Assembly (NCBI RefSeq): GCF_003003125.1
Contig: NZ_PVTZ01000016.1
Span: 1-64,000, forward strand
Direction: 5' to 3'
Length of the DNA stretch: 64,000 nt
From: Laceyella sediminis
GTDB taxonomy: Bacteria > Bacillota > Bacilli > Thermoactinomycetales > Thermoactinomycetaceae
The notes beneath the pieces were generated by a model, which was not told where the DNA came from, did no database searches, and saw only the letters and a list, made by a program, of their open reading frames with translations. The position numbers were made by a program, and so were the translations under genes. Shown here one piece after another: positions 7,888 to 16,456 of the stretch (the stretch's first letter is position 1; the number at the start of each line of letters is the position of its first letter).

Positions 7888-8673
7888 TTAATTCCCTGCT
7901 CCCCGGTAGTGCTTGATGCCGCGGTTCCAGCAAAAGATACCGAAAGCCAAATAGGCGGCCCCCACCACCGGGGTGAGCAAAGCATATATCTTCCATTCAC
8001 CGTGATCCAGCAGATAGCTGGCCGGATAGAACCCGACAAATGCAAACGGCAAAATCCAAGTCAATGTGAACTGAATTATTTTATGATAAATATTGGTCGG
8101 ATAGCGACCGTAGTTGCTGATATTAAACATAATCGGTTGAATATCCGATTTGGAATCGGTGTACAAGCTGATGCTGGTCAGCGCGATGAAGATGCCTGCG
8201 TAGATCAGCACACCCCCCAGCGTGAATACAACGAACAACAGCGGATCATACCAAGTCCAGTCCAGATCCAGATGCCACCCGGCCACGCCCATCACGATGC
8301 CTCCCGTCAGCACCCCGATCAGGGATTCGGGAGCCATCGTCTCCATGATGACCTGCACTAAGCTGTGCACCGGCCTCGTCAATACCCGATCCAATTCTCC
8401 TTTGATGATATAACGATCATTAAAACTCCACAGATTTAAAAAGGAAGAAAAGATCGCCCATGGGATTAGGAAATACCCATAGATGAAAATCACTTCAGCT
8501 TGGCTCCACCCCTTCAAACTCGGGGTATGTTGGAACACGACCAGGATGAAAACCAGATTAAGCCCTTGGTGAAAAAAATTGCTAATGAATTGAACCAAAA
8601 AATCGCCGCGATAAGACATGCGGGTCTTCATATATTGTTTGAAATACTCGACTAACAATCGAAGATGAAACAT
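7888..8673 (-). CDS. ABC-2 type permease, second of pair
   Basis: This is a six-helix membrane protein of the ABC-2 permease family with a DUF990-like arrangement (FNDRYIIKGELDRVLTRPVH in the first cytoplasmic loop). The matching loop is found in the sister permease. AGGGGGG is 5 nt before the ATG at 8673, one nucleotide after the previous stop. With the sister permease and the ATPase it makes a complete exporter. The substrate is unknown; relatives are annotated as drug or multidrug exporters. Confidence 0.85.
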   Translation of the reverse strand: MFHLRLLVEYFKQYMKTRMSYRGDFLVQFISNFFHQGLNLVFILVVFQHTPSLKGWSQAEVIFIYGYFLIPWAIFSSFLNLWSFNDRYIIKGELDRVLTRPVHSLVQVIMETMAPESLIGVLTGGIVMGVAGWHLDLDWTWYDPLLFVVFTLGGVLIYAGIFIALTSISLYTDSKSDIQPIMFNISNYGRYPTNIYHKIIQFTLTWILPFAFVGFYPASYLLDHGEWKIYALLTPVVGAAYLAFGIFCWNRGIKHYRGAGN

Positions 8674-8674
8674 A

Positions 8675-9469
8675 TTAGCCCCCCTGCACAATCAAGGTTT
8701 TACGCGCTCTCAGCCAAATGAGTTGCACGGGGATTGCCAACAGGACGCACCAAGCCGCCTGCACCGAGAGCGCATGCCAAAACGCATCCCCCGAGAGGCC
8801 TTTAACGAGCACCATGCTGGGCAGATAGCTGATCGCCTGGAAGGGCAGGTAGCTGAGCACCGCCTGCGCCCATCCCGGGAAGAAGGAGATCGGGATTGTC
8901 AATCCGGACAAAAGATCCACAATCATGCGTTTGGCCCAAATCATCCCTTCATTGTTCAAAATAAAAAAGGCCAGCACCCCTGTCAGCAAGTTCACTTCCA
9001 CATTGATGATAAAACCAAGGAACAAGCTACAGGCAAACTTCAACCAATCCCACGATAATCCGGGAAGATCCAACGGAAACACAAGCGACACCACCAGCAT
9101 GCCCGGCACGCTGAACAGTAGCAGACGGAACACGCCCTCCCCCAATCCTTGAAATGCTTTAACAATCAAATAGTGGTATGGGCGGATCAATTGGATCGCC
9201 ACCGTGCCGTCCCGAATTTCTTGCGCAATCTCCCGATCCAAGTTGTTAAAGTAAAAAGCCCGCGCCATCCAAGAGACGGCGATATAGGTAGCCATTTGCA
9301 CCGCGGTCAGGCCCTGCAACGAGGGCTTATCCCCGTAAATAGACATCCACAGAAAATAATAGACGCCGATATTGATGCTGTAAATCACGATCCCGCTGTA
9401 ATAGTTCACACGATAAGCCAACATCATCAGAAACCGGATGCGGATGACTTCCAAATACATTTTAAGCAA
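8675..9469 (-). CDS. ABC-2 type permease, first of pair
   Basis: This is a 264-residue, six-helix permease related to its neighbour. The loop REIAQEIRDGTVAIQLIRPY matches the GELDRVLTRP loop of the other subunit. The likely start is a TTG at 9469, with GGAGGGG 7 nt upstream; the ATG at 9460 is 16 nt from it. The gene overlaps the ATPase gene by 8 nt, so ATPase and permeases are translationally linked. Confidence 0.85.
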   Translation of the reverse strand: MLKMYLEVIRIRFLMMLAYRVNYYSGIVIYSINIGVYYFLWMSIYGDKPSLQGLTAVQMATYIAVSWMARAFYFNNLDREIAQEIRDGTVAIQLIRPYHYLIVKAFQGLGEGVFRLLLFSVPGMLVVSLVFPLDLPGLSWDWLKFACSLFLGFIINVEVNLLTGVLAFFILNNEGMIWAKRMIVDLLSGLTIPISFFPGWAQAVLSYLPFQAISYLPSMVLVKGLSGDAFWHALSVQAAWCVLLAIPVQLIWLRARKTLIVQGG

Positions 9470-10469
9470 GCGTCATCCCCTCCTGGTAAATCTTGCGCAC
9501 AATCTCTTCCGTCGACACTTCTTCAATCTGCATCTCGACAATATGCACATGCTGAACAATTTGCGCTAACACGTCGGAGACAGCCAAATCAGGTTGTTCC
9601 AAATGCAAGACGACTTGCCGCTCCCCTTTTCGCTCCCAGCGAAGCGGCATGCCTGCCGTTCTCGCTTCCAGCTCGCTCATGTCCACTTCCCGCGCCAACT
9701 CGAAGTGCACTTTTTTCCCTTTGGCCCAATTGCGGCGAAGCTCTTGCAAACCGCCGTCATAAATCACTTTGCCCTGATCTAGCATCACTACGCGGGAACA
9801 AAGAGCTTCAATGTCGGAGATGTCATGTGTCGTCAACAGCACAGTCGTACCAAATTCACGGTTAATCTCCCGCAAAAACCGGCGGATGTTCTCTTTCACC
9901 AGCACATCCAACCCAATCGTCGGTTCGTCCAAAAACAACAACTTCGGTTGGTGGATCAGCGCCGCGACCAATTCACACCGCATCCGTTGCCCAAGGCTTA
10001 GTTTGCGCACCGGCTGATCCAAAAGCCCACCGATGTCCAACACCTCGATCATCCGGTCCAGCCGTTGTTTATAGTCGGCGTCAGGCACTTGGTACACTTG
10101 TTTCAACAGCCGAAAAGATTCTTGCACGGCGATGTCCCACCACAACTGGCTCCGTTGCCCGAAAACCACGCCGATCGTCTTGACAAATTTCTCCCGCTCC
10201 CGGTGCGGATCGAAACCATTCACTTTCAATTCACCGGCCGTCGGTTGCAAAATACCGGTCAACATCTTGATCGTTGTCGACTTTCCGGCTCCGTTTTCAC
10301 CGATGTAGGCTACCATCTCACCTTGTTCAATCGTCAAATCAATGGCATCTACCGCGCGAATGGTGCGATATTGCCTGTTCAGCAGATCGCGAAACGCACC
10401 CTTGAGCCCCGGGCGGCTTTGATACACCTTGAATTCTTTTGTCAGGCCACGCGCTTCAATCGAACGCAT
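9462..10469 (-). CDS. ABC transporter ATP-binding protein
   Basis: This ATPase drives the two downstream permeases. It has Walker A GENGAGKST, the signature LSLGQRMR (a variant of LSGGQ), Walker B LLFLDEPT and the switch TTHD. The C-terminal 90 residues form the extension typical of the NatA/drug-export class. The ATG at 10469 has AAAGGAG 7 nt upstream; the frame to 10568 runs through an inverted repeat and is not used. It is the first gene of a three-gene operon. Confidence 0.93.
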   Translation of the reverse strand: MRSIEARGLTKEFKVYQSRPGLKGAFRDLLNRQYRTIRAVDAIDLTIEQGEMVAYIGENGAGKSTTIKMLTGILQPTAGELKVNGFDPHREREKFVKTIGVVFGQRSQLWWDIAVQESFRLLKQVYQVPDADYKQRLDRMIEVLDIGGLLDQPVRKLSLGQRMRCELVAALIHQPKLLFLDEPTIGLDVLVKENIRRFLREINREFGTTVLLTTHDISDIEALCSRVVMLDQGKVIYDGGLQELRRNWAKGKKVHFELAREVDMSELEARTAGMPLRWERKGERQVVLHLEQPDLAVSDVLAQIVQHVHIVEMQIEEVSTEEIVRKIYQEGMTLA

Positions 10470-10500
10470 CCTCCCACTCCTTTCACAATCACTGCCATGA

Positions 10501-10529
10501 AACAGAAGGCTTGGGGATGGCCTTCTGTT
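10501..10529. repeat. Perfect 10-bp inverted repeat upstream of the ABC operon
   Basis: AACAGAAGGC and GCCTTCTGTT flank a 9-nt spacer, about 30 nt before the ATPase start codon. On the plus strand GTTTTC follows, so it could be a weak terminator. On the minus strand it lies in the leader, so it could also be an operator or attenuator. Confidence 0.5.
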
Positions 10530-10730
10530 GTTTTCAAAGATACTAACGAAAAAAGGCATTCCCAACATGGAATACCCAACTACTGTCTATTTCAAAAGCA
10601 TTTTTCCCATTGCCTTCTATAGCATACCAAAAAAAAGTTTTTTTGCGAAGACATTATAAGCAACTTACTTTAATAAAGTTTCATTAAGCCGCTTTCTCAG
10701 CCCTCGGCTATCGCACCGACTGATCTACAA
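10530..10730. other. Intergenic region without a recognised gene
   Basis: This AT-rich stretch between the ABC operon leader and the Spo0M terminator contains an A8/T7 block (10630-10645) and a weak minus-strand TTGAAA with no good -10. I see no coding frame. It presumably holds the promoter of the ABC operon. Confidence 0.4.
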
Positions 10731-10761
10731 AAGCCAACTTCCCGCGCGAGAAGTTGGCTTT
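10731..10761 (-). terminator. Rho-independent terminator after Spo0M
   Basis: AAGCCAACTT and AAGTTGGCTT form a 10-bp stem with a GC-rich loop, and TTTTG follows on the minus strand. It stands just past the stop of the second Spo0M gene. The plus side is also T-rich, so it may act both ways. Confidence 0.75.
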
Positions 10762-10767
10762 TCTCCT

Positions 10768-11526
10768 TTACAGATGCTGATCAATCAGTTGTTTGATTTT
10801 CGCTTGCAATTGGGTAGTGGTATGCTCCACTTCCTTTTGCGACACCGTGAACCGAATGATCCGCTCATCCAAATTTAACGCCTCTTCCATCGAACTCATC
10901 AGGTCGACGGCTTTGCGATCCAATGACAGGATCACGTCCACTTCACTCATATGCGGATAGAAGACAAGGATGATTTCATCCAACTCCGCTTGATAGGGCC
11001 CCAACGGCGCAAGGCGGTATTCTTGGACAAACGGATGGCGAGAATAAAACTTGTCGAAGGCGAAGTTGACACTGCTCAAACGAAAGCCCACCTCTTCTAC
11101 CGCGTGCAACACGGTATCGACTAGCGGGTGGGGCAAAATCTCGATTCCGTCCGTATCACTTGGATCCACTGCCATTTTGATGTCCAAACCCGTTTTCACA
11201 TAAATGGGAGAACCTCCCGTCGATACCGGTGCATCATACGGTAACTGGAATTGGAACGGCAACACTTGCGTTTCCCGCACACCGATCTCAAAAGCGTCCG
11301 TCAGGCGGAATTCATCGATGACGTATTCATGCTCAGACCCTTCGTGCTGGTACTGCATGACCAAATATAGATAGATATCCTCAATCAGTTGCGGGGCTTG
11401 TCCTCCTTGCACGAATACCTCCCCGCGAATGATATCCCCCTGGCGATATGTGGCTTTTTCCAAGCGGGTGTCCACTTTGGCGGAGCCTACACCGATGCTT
11501 GCTAACGCTTTACCAAAAAACGACAT
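10768..11526 (-). CDS. Spo0M-type sporulation control protein, downstream paralogue
   Basis: The protein has the arrestin-like fold of Spo0M. It opens with FFGKALASIGVGSAKVDTRL, continues with beta-strand pattern (GDIIRGEVFVQGGQAPQ) and has the family segment YVKTGLDIKMAVDPSDTD near the middle. Its 252 residues match B. subtilis Spo0M (258), a regulator affecting sporulation at the Spo0 stage. It is about one-third identical by eye to the next gene upstream, so the pair arose by duplication. AGGGAG precedes the ATG. It is the last gene before a terminator. Confidence 0.88.
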   Translation of the reverse strand: MSFFGKALASIGVGSAKVDTRLEKATYRQGDIIRGEVFVQGGQAPQLIEDIYLYLVMQYQHEGSEHEYVIDEFRLTDAFEIGVRETQVLPFQFQLPYDAPVSTGGSPIYVKTGLDIKMAVDPSDTDGIEILPHPLVDTVLHAVEEVGFRLSSVNFAFDKFYSRHPFVQEYRLAPLGPYQAELDEIILVFYPHMSEVDVILSLDRKAVDLMSSMEEALNLDERIIRFTVSQKEVEHTTTQLQAKIKQLIDQHL

Positions 11527-11583
11527 ATGCTCAAGCTCCCTCTCTTCTAAGTGAATTTATTTTTTACCATGTATCCTACGCCT

Positions 11584-12342
11584 TTAGGCCAAGGTATTAC
11601 CCGGCTTGCGGTTCAACATCTCCTGAATCTTCAACAATGGATCGTCGGCGACTTTCTGATCATTGATAAACAAGGTGCCGTTAGGATCATGATATTCCCA
11701 CGCAAACGAGCTGTTAAGTACCCGTCCCGAACGGATCATTTCGATTTCCATATGAATGCTGACTTCAGAGACAAAAAAGATAATATTCAATTCATCAACG
11801 TAGCCGTGGTAGCGACCCGTCGGCTTGAATTGAAACATCTGAAAAAACGGGTGCGGTTTGGCCGTCGTATCATGTTCATTGTGGATCCGGTACAAGATAA
11901 AACCAGCGTCCTCCACTTGTTTGAGCAACTTTTGCACCAGCGGAGTAGGAAACACTTCAATTTTATCTAAATCTGTTGGATCAATGGCCATTTTTATATC
12001 CAAGCCGGTTTTAAAATAGACAGGATAATTACCTGTCGACATGGGCGTGGACATCGGAAGCTTGATCTGGAACGGAATCAGCTTCCGCTCTTCCGCTTGG
12101 ATGGTAAATGGTTGGGACAGTTGGTACTTTTCAATGGTCACTTGCGTCTTCTTATCTCCCTTGGAAACATCGGCAACCAAATAGAGATAGATGGTGGTGA
12201 TATCCTGTGGTGCCTGCCCCCCTTTGACCAACACCTCGCCTTTGACGGTGTCACCCGGATGAAATTGTTTTGATTCAAGGCGCGTATCAACGGTCGCTGA
12301 CCCAATCCCGATACTCGCCAACGATTTGAAAATCGGCATCAT
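11584..12342 (-). CDS. spo0M: Spo0M-type sporulation control protein, upstream paralogue
   Basis: This second arrestin-fold Spo0M protein is also 252 residues long. It shares SLASIGIGSATVDTRL, GEVLVKGGQAPQDI and YFKTGLDIKMAIDPTDLD with its neighbour. The C-terminal third differs most between the two copies, which suggests different partners. The start is ATGATG at 12342/12339 after GGAG. The gene lies 46 nt downstream of the coiled-coil protein gene and 57 nt upstream of the other paralogue, with no terminator in between. Confidence 0.88.
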   Translation of the reverse strand: MMPIFKSLASIGIGSATVDTRLESKQFHPGDTVKGEVLVKGGQAPQDITTIYLYLVADVSKGDKKTQVTIEKYQLSQPFTIQAEERKLIPFQIKLPMSTPMSTGNYPVYFKTGLDIKMAIDPTDLDKIEVFPTPLVQKLLKQVEDAGFILYRIHNEHDTTAKPHPFFQMFQFKPTGRYHGYVDELNIIFFVSEVSIHMEIEMIRSGRVLNSSFAWEYHDPNGTLFINDQKVADDPLLKIQEMLNRKPGNTLA

Positions 12343-12388
12343 GCACTGTCACTCCTTCACATGGTAAAAAAGGGAGAGACTGGGCGGC

Positions 12389-14239
12389 TTAAGACTCATC
12401 GCCCATCATCTGCTTCATATATTCTTCAAACTGCAATGCCAACTGATCTTGCTCCTGGCTTTCACGCTCCAACTTCTCCTGGCGCAAGCTGGCTTTCTCC
12501 TCGCTGCCTCGCTTTTCTTTTTCCTGCTTGGCTTCGGCTACCGGTGGTTGCGGATCAACCTGTTCTGGTTGCTCCTCCGCCGGCGGCGTTGGCTCCGCTT
12601 CGCTCTGTGGCTTGCCCTTTAACTGATGATCCTTGGGCAATAAATCAAACAGGCTTGCGCGCGGTTTGGTGTGTTGCGGAGTGATCAGGTAACGCTTGGA
12701 TGTCTGTTCAAGCTCCTCCCGCTGTTTCTCCAACCGTTCCTTGGTCTTGCTCTCCAGGAGTTCCCGTTGGGCTTTGAGCATCTCTTCTTGGCGCCGCCGG
12801 AATTCTTCTTCTTGTTTTTCCAAGAGCTTTTGCGCCAACACTTCAAATTCCTTTTGCAAGCGCTCCTTGAGCTCCTCCTCTTTGCGTTCCAGCTCCTGCC
12901 GCTTCTTCTCCCACTCCAGTCGTTCCTGCTTCAGCTTTTCTAATTCGGCTTGCACACGGTCCTCTTGCTCTTTCTCAATCCGTTCGCGTTCACGCTGCTC
13001 CCAGGCACGGCGCTCTTCTTCCTGCCGGGCGCGCTCCGCCTCCTCACGCTTGCGCTTTTCTTCCTCCAACCGCTCTTGCTCTTTTTTCTCCTGCTCGAGG
13101 CGCTCTTGTTCTAGTCTCTCTTGTTCTTTTTTCTCTTGCTCGAGCCGCTCTTTCTCTTCTTGCTCACGTTCCCAGCTTTCTTGTTCTTCCGGTTCAGTGA
13201 TGCGTTGCTTAAACTCTTCTTTCTGCTTGGCCAAAAGCTCCCGCTCTTTTTGTTCAAACTCCTGGCGTTGCTTTTCCAAGAGCTCCTGTTGTTTGCGCTC
13301 CAATTCTTCCCGTTGTTTCCGCAACAGCTCCTCTTGGCGCCGCTCAAACTCCAAGCGCAACTGCTCTAGGCGCTCTTCTTCCAACTTGCGATAGAGCTGT
13401 TCCTGTTCTTCTCTGTTGTCCGCGGGGGCCACGGGCGTTTCGGTAACCGGGGACGGTTCCTCATCCTTCTGCTGCTTCGGCACCGGCTGTTCTTTAGCGG
13501 CTTGCGCCTCCACTTTTTTCGGTCGCGGTTTGGTTTCCTCTTTTGTCGAGCCGAACAGGAAATCGAAGAACCCCCCGCCCTGCTTCTGCTTTTTCTTGTA
13601 CGCATCAATCTGGGACAGCACCGACTCAGGCGATTGTTTTTTCAAGCTGCGCTGGATCAGCCTGGACATGGGCTTGGAACAAGGAAAGTCGGCTGGCATT
13701 TTGTCCAACGGCTCCTCCAAGTACTGACCTGAAAGCAGGCTGAAAAAAAACGAACCCCAATCCAATGTGCGCGATTGGGCCGTAATCTGTTCCAATCCGC
13801 AAAAAAGTACACGTAATTCATCCTGGTCGTTTAGCCCAATGTTGCGCGGATCCAACAACAAATACATGGGCATGGGCTTGGACTTTAACTCGATTTCCAA
13901 AGAAAGTAGCTGACGCCCCCACTCGACCACTTGATCTTCATCAACCTCCCGCGAAGAAATTACTTCACGCAGCGGGTGAATCGCCTCATAAGGTCGAATG
14001 AATACGATGGAGCGCTCTTCTGTATATACTTCGTCATACGGAAGCACAAGCGGATGGTGCAAAGTGCGGTATTGCTGAATCGCCCGCGAAGGGGCTTGCT
14101 TCTGTAACATTGCGGATTGCAAATAAAACCGTTGGTCGTCTTTGCGAGCCACCGCGAGTTCCCCATCAAAAAATTTTACGACATGTTCTACCCGATAACC
14201 ATTTCGGTATATTTCACCCACTCCAAAAAACGACAACAT
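12389..14239 (-). CDS. Kinase-like N-terminus fused to a long coiled coil
   Basis: The 616-residue protein has two parts. Residues 1-220 resemble a degenerate protein kinase: a glycine-loop-like start, a hinge-like FIRPYEAIHPLREVI, then LLLDPRNIGLNDQDELRVLF, which aligns with the kinase segment HRDLKPxNILL...DFG. The HRD, lysine and DFG residues are missing, so it is probably a pseudokinase. After a proline/lysine linker, residues 320-530 are almost only Glu, Arg, Lys, Gln and Leu, a coiled coil or single alpha helix. The C-terminal 90 residues are charged and disordered. There is no membrane segment. The ATG at 14239 follows GGAGG by 6 nt. It shares a transcript direction with two Spo0M genes. 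Function is unknown. Confidence 0.7.
   Translation of the reverse strand: MLSFFGVGEIYRNGYRVEHVVKFFDGELAVARKDDQRFYLQSAMLQKQAPSRAIQQYRTLHHPLVLPYDEVYTEERSIVFIRPYEAIHPLREVISSREVDEDQVVEWGRQLLSLEIELKSKPMPMYLLLDPRNIGLNDQDELRVLFCGLEQITAQSRTLDWGSFFFSLLSGQYLEEPLDKMPADFPCSKPMSRLIQRSLKKQSPESVLSQIDAYKKKQKQGGGFFDFLFGSTKEETKPRPKKVEAQAAKEQPVPKQQKDEEPSPVTETPVAPADNREEQEQLYRKLEEERLEQLRLEFERRQEELLRKQREELERKQQELLEKQRQEFEQKERELLAKQKEEFKQRITEPEEQESWEREQEEKERLEQEKKEQERLEQERLEQEKKEQERLEEEKRKREEAERARQEEERRAWEQRERERIEKEQEDRVQAELEKLKQERLEWEKKRQELERKEEELKERLQKEFEVLAQKLLEKQEEEFRRRQEEMLKAQRELLESKTKERLEKQREELEQTSKRYLITPQHTKPRASLFDLLPKDHQLKGKPQSEAEPTPPAEEQPEQVDPQPPVAEAKQEKEKRGSEEKASLRQEKLERESQEQDQLALQFEEYMKQMMGDES
13071..13144. 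repeat. Tandem repeat within the coiled-coil gene
   Basis: A 29-nt block (13071-13099) recurs at 13116-13144 with three changes, a 45-nt period equal to 15 codons. It encodes repeated LEQEKKEQER units. The register keeps the reading frame, so the coiled coil can lengthen or shorten by whole repeats. Confidence 0.6.
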
Positions 14240-14438
14240 TCTTCGCCTCCAAACATTTCTTCCCAATTCCAACAACCAAGTTATATTCTTACAATCCGTA
14301 AAAACCGTATATATTCCCAATCTGAGAATATCACAGGTGCAAACGTTGAGACAACAACAAGTCTTGCGCCTCGAAGCCTAGGCAGTATGGGAAAACAGCG
14401 TTACAATTGACAAAGATGGAATAAAGGAGGAAGTGCTA

Positions 14439-15737
14439 TTGAAAATCGACCGTTCTATTCAATTATATAATGAAGCGTGCGATGTGATCGTGGGCGGTGT
14501 GAACAGTCCATCACGGTCTTTTCGTGCTGTGGGCAACGGCACGCCCATTTTTATGAAAAAAGCGCAAGGACCATATTTCTGGGATGAGGACGGAAACCGA
14601 TACATCGATTATTTGGCCGCATTCGGCCCTATCATCTTGGGTCACGCTCATCCTGTCGTGACTGCCGCCATCATCGAAACGGCTTCCGCTGGCGTGTTGT
14701 ATGGCACACCTACAGAAAAAGAGGTGCGGTTTGCCACCATGCTCCGTGAAGCGATCCCGACCATGGAACAGATTCGCTTCGTCAACAGTGGCACCGAAGC
14801 GGTGATGACCACCATCCGCTTGGCCCGCGCCTACACCGGCCGCAACAAGATACTGAAATTCGCCGGTTGCTATCACGGGCACTCCGACTTGGTGCTGGTT
14901 GCTGCCGGTTCGGGTCCTTCCACACTCGGCACGCCCGACAGCGCAGGGGTTCCCGTCAGCATCGCGCAAGAAGTGATTACAGTCCCCTACAACCGGATCG
15001 ACACTTTGCAAGAAGCGCTCGACCATTGGGGCGATGAGATCGCGGCGGTCTTGGTGGAACCTTTGGTCGGCAACTTCGGCATCGTTCCGCCTAACCCTGG
15101 CTTTCTGCAAACAGTGAACAAGCTGGCTCATGAAGCGGGCGCGCTTGTGATCTATGATGAAGTGATCACCGGCTTCCGCTTCCACTACGGCGGCGTCCAA
15201 ACCATGTACGGTGTCGAGCCCGACTTGACCGCTCTCGGAAAAATCATCGGCGGCGGCCTGCCCATCGGCGCCTATGGCGGCAAACGGCATATCATGGAAA
15301 AAGTCTCACCGATGGGACCGATGTACCAAGCTGGAACCATGGCTGGCAATCCCCTCTCCATCGCTGCCGGAATCGCCTGTGTTGAAACCCTCAGACAACC
15401 CGGGACTTACGAACGGTTGGATCAAATGGGCAAAACCTTGGCAGACGAGATCAAGCGCTTGGCCAAGAAACATGGCATCACGATCAGCCTGAACCGGGTA
15501 GGGGGAGCGTTCACCGTCTACTTCACCGAAGAGCAGGTGACGGATTATGAAGGCGCGAAGCGAGCTGACGGTGAGCTGTTCGGCCAGTTTTTCCGATTAA
15601 TGCTTGAAGAAGGCGTCTATTTGGCCCCATCCAAATATGAAGCTTGGTTCCTCACCACCGCCCATAGCGAAGAAGACATCCAATTTACTGTGCGTGCCGT
15701 AGAACGGGCTTTCAAAAAGATGAAACCCTCTCACTGA
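14439..15737 (+). CDS. hemL: Glutamate-1-semialdehyde 2,1-aminomutase (HemL/GsaB)
   Basis: This PLP enzyme converts glutamate-1-semialdehyde into 5-aminolevulinate for tetrapyrrole synthesis. The PLP-binding lysine lies in [17 protein letters not shown]. Other family blocks are [25 protein letters not shown] and [10 protein letters not shown]. At 432 residues it is full length. No other hem genes are near, so it is probably the second copy (gsaB type) known in Bacillus rather than the hemAXCDBL member. The start is TTG at 14439, 8 nt after AAAGGAGG; the GTG at 14433 is too close. Confidence 0.9.
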   Translation: MKIDRSIQLYNEACDVIVGGVNSPSRSFRAVGNGTPIFMKKAQGPYFWDEDGNRYIDYLAAFGPIILGHAHPVVTAAIIETASAGVLYGTPTEKEVRFATMLREAIPTMEQIRFVNSGTEAVMTTIRLARAYTGRNKILKFAGCYHGHSDLVLVAAGSGPSTLGTPDSAGVPVSIAQEVITVPYNRIDTLQEALDHWGDEIAAVLVEPLVGNFGIVPPNPGFLQTVNKLAHEAGALVIYDEVITGFRFHYGGVQTMYGVEPDLTALGKIIGGGLPIGAYGGKRHIMEKVSPMGPMYQAGTMAGNPLSIAAGIACVETLRQPGTYERLDQMGKTLADEIKRLAKKHGITISLNRVGGAFTVYFTEEQVTDYEGAKRADGELFGQFFRLMLEEGVYLAPSKYEAWFLTTAHSEEDIQFTVRAVERAFKKMKPSH

Positions 15738-15827
15738 GAGGAGTTGCGGTGACGCAAACGCGCTAGCAAATTAAGGCAACATTGGATTAGGGCCTGCTCT
15801 GGAGCGCCCCATTAGGAGGTGTACATA

Positions 15828-16211
15828 ATGGATCAAACGAAAACACCCTACGAAGCCATCGGCGGCGCAAAAACGGTGCGCGCGATTGTGGAGGCTTTCT
15901 ACCCACGAGTGCAGGCGCATCCCTTGCTGAAGCCGATTTTCCCTGAGGACATCACACCTGTGATGGAAAAACAGAGGTTGTTTCTCACGCAATTTTTGGG
16001 TGGCCCTCCCCTGTATTCGGAGAAATACGGCCATCCGATGCTTAGGGCGCGGCACCTCCCCTTCCCTATCACCCCCGCCCGCGCAGAAGCGTGGTTAGCT
16101 TGCATGAGCGAAGCATTGGACGAAGCTGGGGTACAGGGAGCTGTCCGCGAGTCACTGTGGGCGCGGCTAGTTATGGCGGCGCACCATATGGTTAATACAG
16201 AAGATCAATAA
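15828..16211 (+). CDS. Truncated haemoglobin, group II (YjbI-like)
   Basis: This 127-residue globin of the 2-over-2 type opens PYEAIGGAKTVRAIVEAFY, with the tyrosine at the B10-like position. It then has ARHLPFPIT with the proximal histidine and a tryptophan in AEAWLACM at G8, the mark of group II (trHbO). Such proteins bind oxygen and react with peroxide or NO. The ATG at 15828 follows AGGAGGTG by 6 nt. It lies 90 nt after the hemL paralogue and is followed by a terminator. Confidence 0.9.
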   Translation: MDQTKTPYEAIGGAKTVRAIVEAFYPRVQAHPLLKPIFPEDITPVMEKQRLFLTQFLGGPPLYSEKYGHPMLRARHLPFPITPARAEAWLACMSEALDEAGVQGAVRESLWARLVMAAHHMVNTEDQ

Positions 16212-16218
16212 CCCTTGG

Positions 16219-16257
16219 GGACACGCACGCAACCATCCGCGGCGTGTTCTCTTTTTA
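16219..16257 (+). terminator. Rho-independent terminator after the globin gene
   Basis: GGACACGC pairs with GCGTGTTC across a 15-nt loop and is followed by TCTTTTTATTTT. It stands 8 nt past the globin stop codon. Confidence 0.65.
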
Positions 16258-16456
16258 TTTTCCCGCTGTTCGGCGCGCGCACACCACCATGCGACGATTT
16301 TTCTCCTTTCACCTTCCCTCTGCGCTATTGCCTTTCGCACATTTCTCGGCAAGCAGGCAAAATTTATCCAGTTCTTGAAGGAAATAAGTAGAAAACAGAG
16401 AATATTTTATCCCCAAACCAAACTTCTGCAAAATCGCTCAAAAAGGTGGGAATTTC

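Noticed and set aside
12671-13394. Long plus-strand frames rich in Ser/Cys or Phe/Leu
   Set aside because: They are antisense shadows of the Glu/Arg/Lys coiled coil; the unusual composition is explained by complementarity.
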